This document shows positions 52,566-61,252 of a stretch of DNA of 64,000 bases, in pieces. The translations under genes were made by a program, and so were the position numbers. The stretch is from CAZYSK01 sp964649415 (GTDB lineage Bacteria > Chloroflexota > Anaerolineae > B4-G1), in assembly GCA_964649415.1 (NCBI GenBank), contig CAZYSK010000012.1, forward strand, positions 48,752 to 112,751, given 5' to 3'. The notes under the pieces are model-generated. The model was not told the DNA's origin. It did no database searches and was given only the letters and a program-made list of their open reading frames with translations. Each line of letters starts with the position of its first letter. Positions within the stretch are counted from its first letter, which is position 1.

Positions 52566-53438
52566 ATGTCTTTTTCCTCCTGGTTTCGGAGATCGGGCAG
52601 CGTGCTTGTTTGGGGTGCGGCGTTTCTGTTCGTCGGTTCCGCTGGCTGGTGGCTGTCCGGGTATATGATCCCCCAACCGGCTGTGGGCATCGTCCGCGTG
52701 TATACCGATATCTGGGGTGGCAGCCTCGGGTTGATTCAGGCTCAGATCGACGAAGCGCGCGAGGACGACAGAGTCAAGGCGGTGGTCGTACAACTGGATT
52801 CTCCCGGCGGCGAGGTGGTCGCCAGCCAGACGCTCTTCCTCGAACTGCAAGACCTGCGCCGGGACATGCCCGTGGTCGGGTCTATCGACGGCATGGCCGC
52901 CAGCGGTGCGTACTACGCTGCGCTGGGCACCGATCCCATCTATGCGAAGCCTTCCTCTGAGGTCGGCAACGTGGGCGTGTGGGCCTTCATTCCCTCTGAC
53001 CTGCCCGTCAACGACGTCGTCCTGGCGAGCGGTCCCTTCAAACTGACGGGCAGCAACCGCGCAGAGTTTGTGCGCGAGCTCGAAGGCATCCGGCAGGAGT
53101 TCCTGGCGACCGTCTTCAGCCAGCGGGGTGACCGGCTCAAACTCTCCCAGGCCGAGCTCTCGCAGGGATTGCTGTACCCCGGCCGCGAGGCGTTGCGCCT
53201 GGGCCTCATCGACCACGTGGGCAGCCAGACCGAGGCCATTGCCGCCGCGGCTGAGCAGGCTGGCATCGCGCACTACGCGGTCGTGGATCTCGAAGACCGC
53301 GTGCGCGATGACTTCGCCGACGACGTGCCCGTCTGGGGAGAGACGTGGTTGGGGATCGCCGACCCTGAGACCGGGGAGCGCGCACTGCCATACGGCGTCT
53401 ACCTGTTTTATGATGCGCGCCTGAGGGGGGTGCCATGA
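52566..53438 (+). CDS. S49-family (SppA-like) membrane serine peptidase
   Basis: 290 residues from the ATG after AAGGAGG. One membrane helix at ~13-33, then a ClpP-like fold. Nucleophile S113 in GMAASGAYY; K159 in the SGPFK segment matches the SGxxK position of the catalytic lysine in SppA. LDSPGGEV is the oxyanion region. Single-core length, as in Gram-positive SppA, but not closely similar in sequence. It overlaps the next start (ATGA), so both are coupled. Confidence 0.88.
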   Translation: MSFSSWFRRSGSVLVWGAAFLFVGSAGWWLSGYMIPQPAVGIVRVYTDIWGGSLGLIQAQIDEAREDDRVKAVVVQLDSPGGEVVASQTLFLELQDLRRDMPVVGSIDGMAASGAYYAALGTDPIYAKPSSEVGNVGVWAFIPSDLPVNDVVLASGPFKLTGSNRAEFVRELEGIRQEFLATVFSQRGDRLKLSQAELSQGLLYPGREALRLGLIDHVGSQTEAIAAAAEQAGIAHYAVVDLEDRVRDDFADDVPVWGETWLGIADPETGERALPYGVYLFYDARLRGVP

Positions 53439-56119
53439 AACTCCAAACGGAACTCCAACCGGAGATGCGAAGCAAACTGCTGGCGTTGGGAGGCCTGGCG
53501 CTGCTCTTTGTTCTGCTATTCGGCGGGCGTTGGGCCTGGTTCTACCGCGGCTCGTACGTGCCCCCGGTCATTCCGGAGATCGATGGAAGCCCGATCGCGC
53601 TGAACGAGGCTTCCCGCAAGGCTTTCGAGGATCGGCCAGTGGCGGGTGACGGACGCGTGCTGATTGACCTGGCCCACGCCAACAACCTGGAGACGAATGA
53701 CCTGGCCCCGCTGCGGGGACGGCTGGAGGCGCGCGGCGTCTCCGTCGAGGTCTTCAGGGGGGTGGATGCCGCTCTGAGCGCGCAACTGCGCGGCGCGACG
53801 GCCCTGCTCGTCGTGGCCCCGACGGTGCGGTATACGGCCGAGGAACAGGATGCAGTCGCGGATTTCGTCGCGGACGGGGGGGGCCTGTTACTGGCGGCCG
53901 ACCCCACCCGCTCCGTGTTGACGGGAGAGGACGAGTGGCTGCCTCTCTCCCTGTCCCTGGCGTCGACCGGTGCTGTCCCCGCCATCAATAGCCTGGCGAA
54001 CGCGTTCGGCGTGATCTATTACGACGACTATGTGTACAACCTGGAGCATAACGCGGGCAACTACCGGGACGTGGCGTTCACCGTTTTCGACGAAGATCAC
54101 GCGCTCACGCGTGACCTGGAGACGCTGGTGTTCTTCGCTGCCCACTCCCTGCGCAGCGATGGGCTGGCGCTCGTGACCGGTGATGTGCACACGCGCTCGC
54201 CGGTGCGCAGCGGCGAGACCGGTCTTGCGGCTGCGACGCTTTCTGTGGATGGACGTGTGCTGGCCCTGGGTGACGTCACCTTCATGACCGCGCCCTACCA
54301 CACGATCGAGGACAACGATCGGTTCCTCAGCCACATCGCCGACTGGCTGGCGGTCGATGGCCGCGCGCGGGATGACCTGGAGGATTTCCCGTATCTGTTC
54401 CGGCAACCGGTGGACCTGGTGCAGGTCAGCGGGGACTCGGTCGATCCCCGCCTGATCGCCCAGGGCAGCCAACTGGGGGATCTATTCGAACAGGCGGGGC
54501 TGTCCCTGGCCCTGCGAGCCGAGCCTGCGCCGGGCCACGACGTGCTCTACGTGGGCACCTTCGACGACCTGGGGCCGGCCCAGGATTTCGTCAGCGGGGC
54601 GGGCATCACGGTGACCACCTTCGTCACCACACAGACCGGCGTCCTCTCACCGGATCGCGCGACGGCGGAAGCCAACAACGAAACCGAAATCGCCCTGGTC
54701 AGCGTCGTGCCTCCCAGTGCGACCCTGAGCACAATCGGCGACACGGTTGCCGTCGCCATCGAGATTGGGGACGTACGCGGTCTCTACGGCGCGGAGGTCC
54801 ACCTCGCCTTCGACCCGGGGGTGTTGGAAGTCGTCGACGCCGATCCCGACGCAGAGGGCGTTCAGATCGCCGACGGCACGTTCCTCTCCCCGGACTTCGT
54901 GGCCATCAACCGGGTGGACAACGCCGCGGGAACGATAGGCTACGCGGTGGCCCAGATGCCGCCCCGAAACCCTGCGGATGGGAGTGGGAGCCTGGCTACC
55001 GTCACATTCAGAGGCAAGGAGCTGGGTACGTCGGCGGTCAGTTTCGAGAGTGCGCTGCTGTCCGATCGCGATGGGAACATGATTCCGTCCACCACCGAGG
55101 ACGGCTTCATCGTGGTGGGCGAGGGAGAGCCACCCTCGGAGGGGGAGACCGAGACGGCGGAGATCGAGGGCGGGGAACAGGAGCCGCGCGATGGCCTGCA
55201 CGGCAGCATCGAGGTGGAGGCGCTGGGGAAGATCGGCATCCAGGGGACGAGCCTGTTCGTGGTAGACCGGCGCGCGGATCGCGCCGTCGTGCTCGTCCTG
55301 GCCGAGGATGGCGCAGCGGCGGTGAGCGCGCTGGAACGACTGGCGGCCAACGATCTCTCCGCATGTGTGGAGGCCGGCGCAGCGACGGTATGCTCGACGG
55401 GGGTGGCCCAGGAGAGCCTGGGCCTGGACGGGGGTGTTGCGCCCTCAGGTGAAGACGCTGGCAAGGTGCCGGTGTTCATCCTGTCGGACGATGACGCGGA
55501 TTGTTCCAATCCGGGGACCAGTGGCGCGCGCACCAGCGCCGCCGAGTTCGAGGCGATCCTGAGCGAGTCGTACGACGTGCGCGTCTGGTCCATGCGCCGG
55601 GACGGGGTCCCGACGAAGGATGACCTGGACGGGTACGCGGCCTACATCGCCACGTCCGGCGACTATGCCTACGATGAGGCGGGGCCTGACATCCTATCGG
55701 TCCTGGAGGACGTGGAGCGCGGGGGGGTGATGCTTGCGGGTGCTCAGATCCTGCCGGGTGTGGACGAGCGCTATGAACCCATCGAAGACTTGAAGGTCGT
55801 GGACGCTGCCCACGCCCTGGCCGCCGGCTTCGCCGCGGACGAGACGTTCACGTTGCTGGCGTCTGAGAGCGGGGTCCCGGCCGTGATCATGTCTGAGGCG
55901 GACCTGGATGGCGTCGACTTCGAGGCCTGCGCGGTGTTTGCGCGCGGCCCGGACAGTCCTGAGGCAGGCGCGCCCGTGCTCGTGGCTCTCGCGGACGATG
56001 AGGCGGAGGATGAAGTCGGTCGCGTGATCGTGGCTACCTTCGCCTTCTATCGCCTGCCGGAGGACGCCCGGCGCAGGCTGGCGTTGAACGCGGTGGGGTG
56101 GCTGGCGGAGGGTTGGTAG
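53435..56119 (+). CDS. Large anchored protein: DUF4350/GATase-like domains with a cohesin-like domain
   Basis: 894 residues. Membrane helix at about 13-33. Residues ~70-310 look like the DUF4350/type-1 GATase-like fold (VLIDLAHANNLE, LLVVAPTVRYTAEEQDAV, DGGGLLLAADPTR). Residues ~425-560 resemble a cohesin domain (IGDVRGLYGAEVHLAFDPG, IGYAVAQMP). An acidic linker of EGE/ETE type follows, then a second alpha/beta domain (~650-890). Faces outward. Coupled to the S49 peptidase, its likely partner. Function unknown; S49 processing of this protein is a guess. Confidence 0.75.
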   Translation: MKLQTELQPEMRSKLLALGGLALLFVLLFGGRWAWFYRGSYVPPVIPEIDGSPIALNEASRKAFEDRPVAGDGRVLIDLAHANNLETNDLAPLRGRLEARGVSVEVFRGVDAALSAQLRGATALLVVAPTVRYTAEEQDAVADFVADGGGLLLAADPTRSVLTGEDEWLPLSLSLASTGAVPAINSLANAFGVIYYDDYVYNLEHNAGNYRDVAFTVFDEDHALTRDLETLVFFAAHSLRSDGLALVTGDVHTRSPVRSGETGLAAATLSVDGRVLALGDVTFMTAPYHTIEDNDRFLSHIADWLAVDGRARDDLEDFPYLFRQPVDLVQVSGDSVDPRLIAQGSQLGDLFEQAGLSLALRAEPAPGHDVLYVGTFDDLGPAQDFVSGAGITVTTFVTTQTGVLSPDRATAEANNETEIALVSVVPPSATLSTIGDTVAVAIEIGDVRGLYGAEVHLAFDPGVLEVVDADPDAEGVQIADGTFLSPDFVAINRVDNAAGTIGYAVAQMPPRNPADGSGSLATVTFRGKELGTSAVSFESALLSDRDGNMIPSTTEDGFIVVGEGEPPSEGETETAEIEGGEQEPRDGLHGSIEVEALGKIGIQGTSLFVVDRRADRAVVLVLAEDGAAAVSALERLAANDLSACVEAGAATVCSTGVAQESLGLDGGVAPSGEDAGKVPVFILSDDDADCSNPGTSGARTSAAEFEAILSESYDVRVWSMRRDGVPTKDDLDGYAAYIATSGDYAYDEAGPDILSVLEDVERGGVMLAGAQILPGVDERYEPIEDLKVVDAAHALAAGFAADETFTLLASESGVPAVIMSEADLDGVDFEACAVFARGPDSPEAGAPVLVALADDEAEDEVGRVIVATFAFYRLPEDARRRLALNAVGWLAEGW

Positions 56120-56190
56120 ATTGGGAGGTTGGGAGATTGGTAGGTTGGTAGGTTGGGAGGTTGGTATATTGGTAGATTGGTGGGGGGGGA
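56108..56190. repeat. GGTTGGTAGATTGGGA-type low-complexity repeat
   Basis: Ten or so degenerate copies of a seven- to eight-base G/T/A unit (TTGGTAGG, TTGGGAGG, TTGGTAGA) fill the space between two genes, ending in a G run. Confidence 0.85.
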
Positions 56191-56209
56191 CGGGGGGAGG
56201 TTTGGAAGG

Positions 56210-56923
56210 ATGGGGGCACGGGAGATCGTTGAGGTGGTGGGGGAGTTGGTGCTCGATGATGGGGCGGGGCTTGAGCGGGAACGCGGGCCGCAGGCTCTGG
56301 CGGTCGCGAGGAGGATCGAGGCGGCGTTGGTGCCGTACGTGGCGGCCAACCCGGGATACGCGGCGCTGTGGCAGCAGTTCCGGGCCGCGCCCAGGCAGCA
56401 GGCGCCGATCCTGGCGGGCCTCCTCCAGGTCGTCCTGAGCGCCGACGCCGCCCTGGCCCGGCGGATGGACGACCTGCTGGCGCAGTACCGGCGGGCGGCG
56501 GGCGCCTCCGGCACGCGCGTACACACCGGCGGCGGTGCCTACATCTCGGGCAGCGTCAGCACGGGCGGGGGCGACTTCGTGGGGCGCGACCAGACGGTCG
56601 TCAAGCACGCGGGCGTGGGGGCCGAGCAGGTGGCCGCGCTGTTCGAACAGGCGCTGGGGCTGGCGCGGCAGAAGCCGCCGCCGGTGCGCGAGGACCTGGA
56701 GGCCGCCGTGGAGACGGCGCAGGAGGAGACGGGGGCCGGGGACGACGCCGACAAGCGCCTGCTCAGCAAGGCGTTGGACGTCCTGCTGGACAAAGGCCCG
56801 GACGTGCTGGAGATCGTTCTGGACGCTATCCTCAACCCGGCGGCGGCCGCGGGCAAGGGCGCGAAGATGCTGGCCAAGCAGGCGCGCCGCTCGCTACAGC
56901 ACACGCGCAAGACCGGTTCGTAG
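56210..56923 (+). CDS. GDFVGRD-motif protein (conflict-system associated)
   Basis: 237 residues from the ATG at 56210 with GGGGGGAGG upstream; longer frames are low-complexity repeat. Residues 1-95 are helical (REIVEVVGELVLDDG). Residues 107-130 contain GGAYISGSVSTGGGDFVGRD, a beta-type motif that recurs in NACHT-linked proteins; the next full gene has VSTAGGDFVGRD. The C-terminal half is helical with KALDVLLDKGPDVLEIVLD. It probably joins the NACHT protein in one system. Biochemical role unknown. Confidence 0.75.
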   Translation: MGAREIVEVVGELVLDDGAGLERERGPQALAVARRIEAALVPYVAANPGYAALWQQFRAAPRQQAPILAGLLQVVLSADAALARRMDDLLAQYRRAAGASGTRVHTGGGAYISGSVSTGGGDFVGRDQTVVKHAGVGAEQVAALFEQALGLARQKPPPVREDLEAAVETAQEETGAGDDADKRLLSKALDVLLDKGPDVLEIVLDAILNPAAAAGKGAKMLAKQARRSLQHTRKTGS

Positions 56924-56957
56924 TAACGGCTTCAGCCGTCCCAGGAAGGAGACGACC

Positions 56958-57020
56958 ATGCCGCAACCCTTCGACCGCGAGACCTGGCGCGAGCGCGTCG
57001 CCGCGTGGTGGGTTGGTTGA
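56958..57020 (+). pseudogene. 20-codon remnant between the two conflict genes
   Basis: ATG at 56958 after AGGAAGGAG encodes MPQPFDRETWRERVAAWW, then stops where a 63-bp repeat copy begins. The good binding site and gene-like beginning suggest the start of a gene cut off by repeat insertion, but it could be a short peptide. Confidence 0.35.
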
Positions 57021-57072
57021 CCCGCACCGGCCTGGAAGAGCCGGTGCTGGGATGGTTTTTCGCTCACTCGTG
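57010..57072. repeat. 63-bp repeat copy A with hairpin
   Basis: Starts GGGTTGGTTGACCCGCACC and contains CACCGGC/GCCGGTG inverted arms followed by GGATGGTTTTTCG. The second copy lies at 57116. Confidence 0.88.
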
Positions 57073-57115
57073 TGCCTGGCACCACCTGTTTGCGGCGGTG
57101 CTGTGAACGTGTGCT

Positions 57116-57178
57116 GGGTTGGTTGACCCGCACCGGCCTGGAAGAGCCGGTGCTGGGATGGTTTTCCGCTCACTCGTG
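57116..57178. repeat. 63-bp repeat copy B with hairpin
   Basis: One substitution from copy A; the start-to-start distance is 106 bases. The terminator-like hairpin in each could reduce read-through into the NACHT gene. I see no gene in 57021-57387 apart from these repeats. Confidence 0.88.
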
Positions 57179-57387
57179 CGCGTGGTATCGCGTGTTTGTG
57201 ATGGCGCACCGGAAGGCGCCGCCAACCCAACGTCGCTGCGTGGTCTGGTCTGCGCGGCGGCCGGATCGAGTCCGCTAGGGGTGAGGTTGCGTCGTCCTAG
57301 CGCCGGTGGGTCAGGTCCACCGTCTCGGGACAGCGCTCGGCGATGCGGAAGGGAGTTCCATCCGATGACCATACACAGGAGGAAGCG

Positions 57388-60156
57388 ATGAAGCCTTGGA
57401 TAATCTTCGCCGTCCTTGCGTCTGCGCTGGCCGTGCTGGCGCTATCCGCGGGGGTCTGGCTGCGGCCTCTGCTGGCGTTCGTTGGGGCGAACAGCGACGT
57501 GATACAGGGTCTAGAAAGCGCGGTGCAACTGCTCCTGTGGCTGGGGACCGGGGTGCTGGCTTTGCTGGGTTACCGGCGGCGCCGGGCTGAGACCGCCGGG
57601 CTCCCATCAGGCGCTCAGGTTCAGACCGAGGGGGGCGCGGTGCTCACAGCCCCTGTGAGCACCGCGGGCGGGGATTTCGTCGGGCGAGACCTGAACGTCA
57701 TCATCCCCCGCTCCGCCCGCGATATCCTGAGGCCCCTGCGCCCGAGGATCTCGCCGGATGCCCTACAGCACGCCACCGAGGAATACCTGCGCTACCTGCT
57801 GGACCGCCACCGCTACCTCAACCTCAAGGGCATGGGCGTCTCCGACCGGGTGCCGCTGCGCCTGCCGCTCCTGGACCTCTACGTCCCCCTGCGCGCGCGC
57901 CTGGAGCTGCCCGAGGAGGAACACGAAGCCCTCACCGGCCGCCTGAGCGAGCCCCAGCCCGTGCTGGACCTGCTGCGCCGGCACGACGGCATGGTCATCC
58001 TCGGCGATCCCGGCGCGGGAAAGACCACCTTCCTCAAGTTCGTCGCCCTCCATCTGGCGCTGGGGGAGGGGCAGCGCCTGGGCCTGGGGGACCGCCTGCC
58101 GGTGCTGGTGCCGCTGTCGGCCTACGCCAACGCGCTGGCCGGGCGCGACGTGCGCCTGGACGACTTCATCGCCGATTACTTCTGCGACATCGGTGCCGAC
58201 CTGCCGGTCGCCGACATGCTCGACGAGGCCTTCCGGGGCGGCACGGCGCTGGTCCTCCTCGACGGGCTGGACGAGGTCAAGGATCTGGGGCTGCGCGATA
58301 CCGTGGTCGAGCGCGTGGTGGACTTCTATGCCCTCCACCGGCGGGCCGGCAACAAGTTCGTGCTCACCAGCCGCATCGTGGGCTACCGGGCCGTGCGCCC
58401 GACGGCCGAGGGCCTGCGCGAGTGCACGCTGGTGGACTTCGACGACGGGGAGATCGAGGCCTTCGTCGCCCGCTGGACCGCTGCGCTGGAGCGCCAGGCC
58501 CAGGGCGAAAGCGCCGCCGCCCGGGCCGACGCCGAGCGCGAGCGGCGGGAGCTGCTGGACGCGGTCCAGCGCAACGCCGGCGTGCGGCGGCTGGCCGCCA
58601 ACCCGCTCCTGCTGACCATCCTGGCGCTCATGAAGCGCCAGGACGTCTCGCTACCGGAGCGGCGGGTCGAGCTCTATGATCAGTACGTGCGCACGCTGCT
58701 CTCCAGTTGGAACCGCGTGCGCGGGCTGGGGCGTCCGCCGGCCCGCGACCTGGACGTGGTGCAGACGGTGCGCGTGCTGGCACCGCTGGCGCTGTGGATG
58801 CACGAGGAGAACCCCGGCGTGGGGCTGGTGCGGCGCGAATCGCTGCGCCGCCGCCTGCAGGCCATCTACGCCCAGCGCGGGGAGCCGGACCCGGAGGAGG
58901 CGGCGCGCCGCTTCCTGGCCGACGTGCGCGAGCACGCCGGGCTGCTGCTCGAGCGCGGCGCGGGTGCGTACGGCTTCATCCACCTCACCTTCGAGGAGTA
59001 CCTGGCGGGGGTGGCGGTGGCGCTGCGGGGCCAGGGCGACTGCCGCCCCATCGTGGGCTTCCTGGGCCGGCACATCGGCGACCCAGCCTGGCGCGAGGTC
59101 TCCCTTCTGGCGGTGGCCTACCTGGGCATCATCCAGCAGTTGGACCGGGTGGCGGGCGATGTGGTGGAGGCGCTGGTGGCCGAGCGACCCGGCGAGCCGG
59201 GCCAGGCGGCCGTGCTGGCCGGGGAGGTGGTGCTCGACGTGGGCCTGGGCGGCGTGCCGCCGGAGAGCCACCGGCGGGTGGTGGAGGCGCTGGTGGCGGC
59301 GATGCAGGACGCGGCCGTGGCGCCGCGGGACCGTCGGCAGGCCGGGTGGATACTGGGCCGCCTGGGCTGGCAGCCCGATGACCTGGACGCCTTCGTCGAG
59401 GTGCCGCCGGGCCGGTTCCTATATGGGGATGACAGGGAGCCCAGGGAGATCGCCCGCCGCTATTGGATCGGCAAGTACCCCGTGACGTATGCCCAGTACG
59501 CGCGCTTTGTCGAGGATGGCGGCTATCGGCGGCGGGAGTTGTGGAGCGCGGAAGGCTGGGCCTGGCGTGAGGAGGAGGGGCGTGAGGAACCGGCGTTTTG
59601 GGACGACGCGAGTCTCAACAACCCGATCTTCCCGGTGGTCGGCGTGGCGCAGTACGAGGCCCAGGCGTATTGCCACTGGCTGACGGAGCAGGTGCGGGGC
59701 GCGGGTCACAGGCTGCAGGTTTGGCACGATGACGAACCTGAAACCCTGAACCTGGAACCTGGCGCGCTGGTGCTGCGGTTACCCACGGAGGAAGAGTGGG
59801 AGCGGGCCGCCCGAGGCACCGACGGGTGGGAGTATCCCTGGGGGGACGCGTTTGACGTGTCCTTTGCCAACACCGAGGAGAGTGATGTTGAGAAGCGGAT
59901 TGGTATCGCGACGACAGCGGTCTGCACCTATCCCCAGGGGGTAGGCCCGGCCGGCGCGTGGGATATGGCTGGCAACGTTTGGGAGTGGACGTCTTCCTTG
60001 TGGGAGCCGGGGTCTGAGGATCCCGTGTTGCGCGGGGGCTCCTGGATCGACTTTCAGTGGGACGCTCGCTGCGCGGCTCGCAACTGGTGTTTCCCTGACT
60101 TCTTCTTCAGCGTCGGGTTTCGGGTGGTGGTGTCCCTGGTGTCTTCTGAATCCTGA
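57388..60156 (+). CDS. Membrane-anchored NACHT NTPase with C-terminal FGE-sulfatase/C-lectin-like domain
   Basis: 922 residues from the ATG after AGGAGG. Two membrane helices (~4-28, ~44-62). GGDFVGRD lies at 94-101, the same motif as in the upstream protein. NACHT domain: Walker A GDPGAGKTT at 206-214, Walker B LVLLDGLDEV at ~288-297, then ANPLLLTILALMKR and the IHLTFEEYLAG winged-helix region. HEAT-like helices follow. Residues ~670-920 are an FGE/SUMF1-type domain (KYPVTYAQYARF, LPTEEEWERAARG, GNVWEWTSS, LRGGSW...GFRVV). NACHT proteins act as signal-transducing switches, often in immunity or programmed death. The last ~35 codons look diversified (see 60031-60135). Confidence 0.88.
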   Translation: MKPWIIFAVLASALAVLALSAGVWLRPLLAFVGANSDVIQGLESAVQLLLWLGTGVLALLGYRRRRAETAGLPSGAQVQTEGGAVLTAPVSTAGGDFVGRDLNVIIPRSARDILRPLRPRISPDALQHATEEYLRYLLDRHRYLNLKGMGVSDRVPLRLPLLDLYVPLRARLELPEEEHEALTGRLSEPQPVLDLLRRHDGMVILGDPGAGKTTFLKFVALHLALGEGQRLGLGDRLPVLVPLSAYANALAGRDVRLDDFIADYFCDIGADLPVADMLDEAFRGGTALVLLDGLDEVKDLGLRDTVVERVVDFYALHRRAGNKFVLTSRIVGYRAVRPTAEGLRECTLVDFDDGEIEAFVARWTAALERQAQGESAAARADAERERRELLDAVQRNAGVRRLAANPLLLTILALMKRQDVSLPERRVELYDQYVRTLLSSWNRVRGLGRPPARDLDVVQTVRVLAPLALWMHEENPGVGLVRRESLRRRLQAIYAQRGEPDPEEAARRFLADVREHAGLLLERGAGAYGFIHLTFEEYLAGVAVALRGQGDCRPIVGFLGRHIGDPAWREVSLLAVAYLGIIQQLDRVAGDVVEALVAERPGEPGQAAVLAGEVVLDVGLGGVPPESHRRVVEALVAAMQDAAVAPRDRRQAGWILGRLGWQPDDLDAFVEVPPGRFLYGDDREPREIARRYWIGKYPVTYAQYARFVEDGGYRRRELWSAEGWAWREEEGREEPAFWDDASLNNPIFPVVGVAQYEAQAYCHWLTEQVRGAGHRLQVWHDDEPETLNLEPGALVLRLPTEEEWERAARGTDGWEYPWGDAFDVSFANTEESDVEKRIGIATTAVCTYPQGVGPAGAWDMAGNVWEWTSSLWEPGSEDPVLRGGSWIDFQWDARCAARNWCFPDFFFSVGFRVVVSLVSSES
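60031..60135 (+). other. Candidate DGR variable region at the 3' end of the NACHT-FGE gene
   Basis: After LRGGSW the codons for I, D, F, D, C, N, C, F, D, F, F, F and S are ATC, GAC, TTT, GAC, TGC, AAC, TGT, TTC, GAC, TTC, TTC, TTC and AGC. Each equals AAC or AAT with only A positions changed, as expected if an AAY-rich template were copied with adenine-specific errors. The block ends in GFRVV, the usual end of C-lectin-fold variable proteins. A 15-bp hairpin follows the stop by 24 bases. No reverse transcriptase or template repeat is in this window. Confidence 0.5.
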
Positions 60157-60180
60157 CTCCTGGTTGTTGGTCGCCATCCA

Positions 60181-60213
60181 AAACCCTTAGGGTCTCTCAG
60201 ACCCTAAGGGTTT
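60181..60213 (+). terminator. Strong hairpin after the NACHT-FGE gene
   Basis: AAACCCTTAGGGTCT (60181-60195), loop CTC, AGACCCTAAGGGTTT (60199-60213): 15 perfect pairs. Either a terminator, a dispersed repeat related to 45002-45033, or a hairpin of the kind found behind DGR variable regions. Confidence 0.7.
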
Positions 60214-60228
60214 GCAGAGTCGCGTGCT

Positions 60229-60257
60229 TTGCCCCTCAGTACGGGTTGTGCTATACT
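60229..60257 (+). promoter_or_regulatory. Promoter of the patatin gene
   Basis: TTGCCC (60229-60234), 17 bases, TATACT (60252-60257), 35 bases before the ATG. Confidence 0.7.
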
Positions 60258-60292
60258 GAACCTGTCGTATTCTGTGTCAGTGAGGAGTCTAT

Positions 60293-61174
60293 ATGTCACC
60301 TGATGATCTAACTTCCCCACGCAAGATCGGGCTGGCGCTCAGCGGCGGCGGGGCGCGGGGACTGGCCCACATCGGCGTGCTCCAGGTGTTGCACCGGGCG
60401 GGGGTGCCGGTCGCCTGTCTCTCGGGCACGAGCATGGGCGGCTTCATCGGCGCGCTGTACGCGGCCGGGATGGCCCCCGATACGATGGAGACGGAGGCCC
60501 TGTGCCTGTCTGCCCCGCGCAGGCTGGTCGGCCTGATCGACCGCTCGTTGCCCCGGCGCGGGCTCTTCGAGGGGCGCAAGGTATACGAGTGCATGCAGGG
60601 TTACCTGGGCGACCTCACCTTCGACGACCTGCGGATCCCGCTCACGGTGGTGGCGGTGGACCTGGACACGGGGCAGGAGGTGCGGCTGGACCGGGGCCGG
60701 GTGGTGGATGCCGTGCGGGCGACGATTGCCATACCGGGCATCTTCACGCCCGTGGAGCGAGGTGGGCAGGTGCTCGTGGATGGGGGACTGTTGAACAACC
60801 TGCCGACGGACGTCGCGCGCCGCATGGGGGCCGACACGGTCATCGCGGTGGACGTCTCGATGAAACAGGCGCGGCCCTCGGTGTTCCACGTGTGGCGGCA
60901 GCGCCTTCTCCGCGGCCCCTACATCCCGAACGAGATGGCGAACACGGCCGAGGTGCTGTACCGCTCGTTGCGCGTGATGCGGGACGAGATGCACCGCCGC
61001 AGGTTGATCGAAGCGCCGCCCGACCTGATCATCGAGCCGGATATCCCGCCGGACGTGCTCCCGCTGCGGGGTTTCCCGCGCGCGGCCGACATCATCGCGG
61101 CCGGGACGCGCGCGGCGGAAGCGGCTCTGCCCCGGGTGCTCGCGTTGGTGGATGAGAAGGGGATGGGGAGATAG
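60293..61174 (+). CDS. Patatin-like phospholipase
   Basis: 293 residues. Oxyanion loop SGGGARG at 17-23, nucleophile S47 in GTSMG, and catalytic D163 in VDGGLLNN: a complete Ser-Asp dyad. No signal peptide, so cytosolic or membrane-facing (NTE/RssA type). GAGGAG precedes the ATG. It would hydrolyse acyl lipids. It has its own promoter, so a link to the NACHT gene upstream is only positional, although patatins do act as effectors in several bacterial immune systems. Confidence 0.93.
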   Translation: MSPDDLTSPRKIGLALSGGGARGLAHIGVLQVLHRAGVPVACLSGTSMGGFIGALYAAGMAPDTMETEALCLSAPRRLVGLIDRSLPRRGLFEGRKVYECMQGYLGDLTFDDLRIPLTVVAVDLDTGQEVRLDRGRVVDAVRATIAIPGIFTPVERGGQVLVDGGLLNNLPTDVARRMGADTVIAVDVSMKQARPSVFHVWRQRLLRGPYIPNEMANTAEVLYRSLRVMRDEMHRRRLIEAPPDLIIEPDIPPDVLPLRGFPRAADIIAAGTRAAEAALPRVLALVDEKGMGR

Positions 61175-61252
61175 CGGTTACGGCAGTCGCGATGGGGGAA
61201 TCGCGGCTACCAGAGGTGGCGAGCAGGAAGTAGAGGAGGGGAGCGGAGCGGG

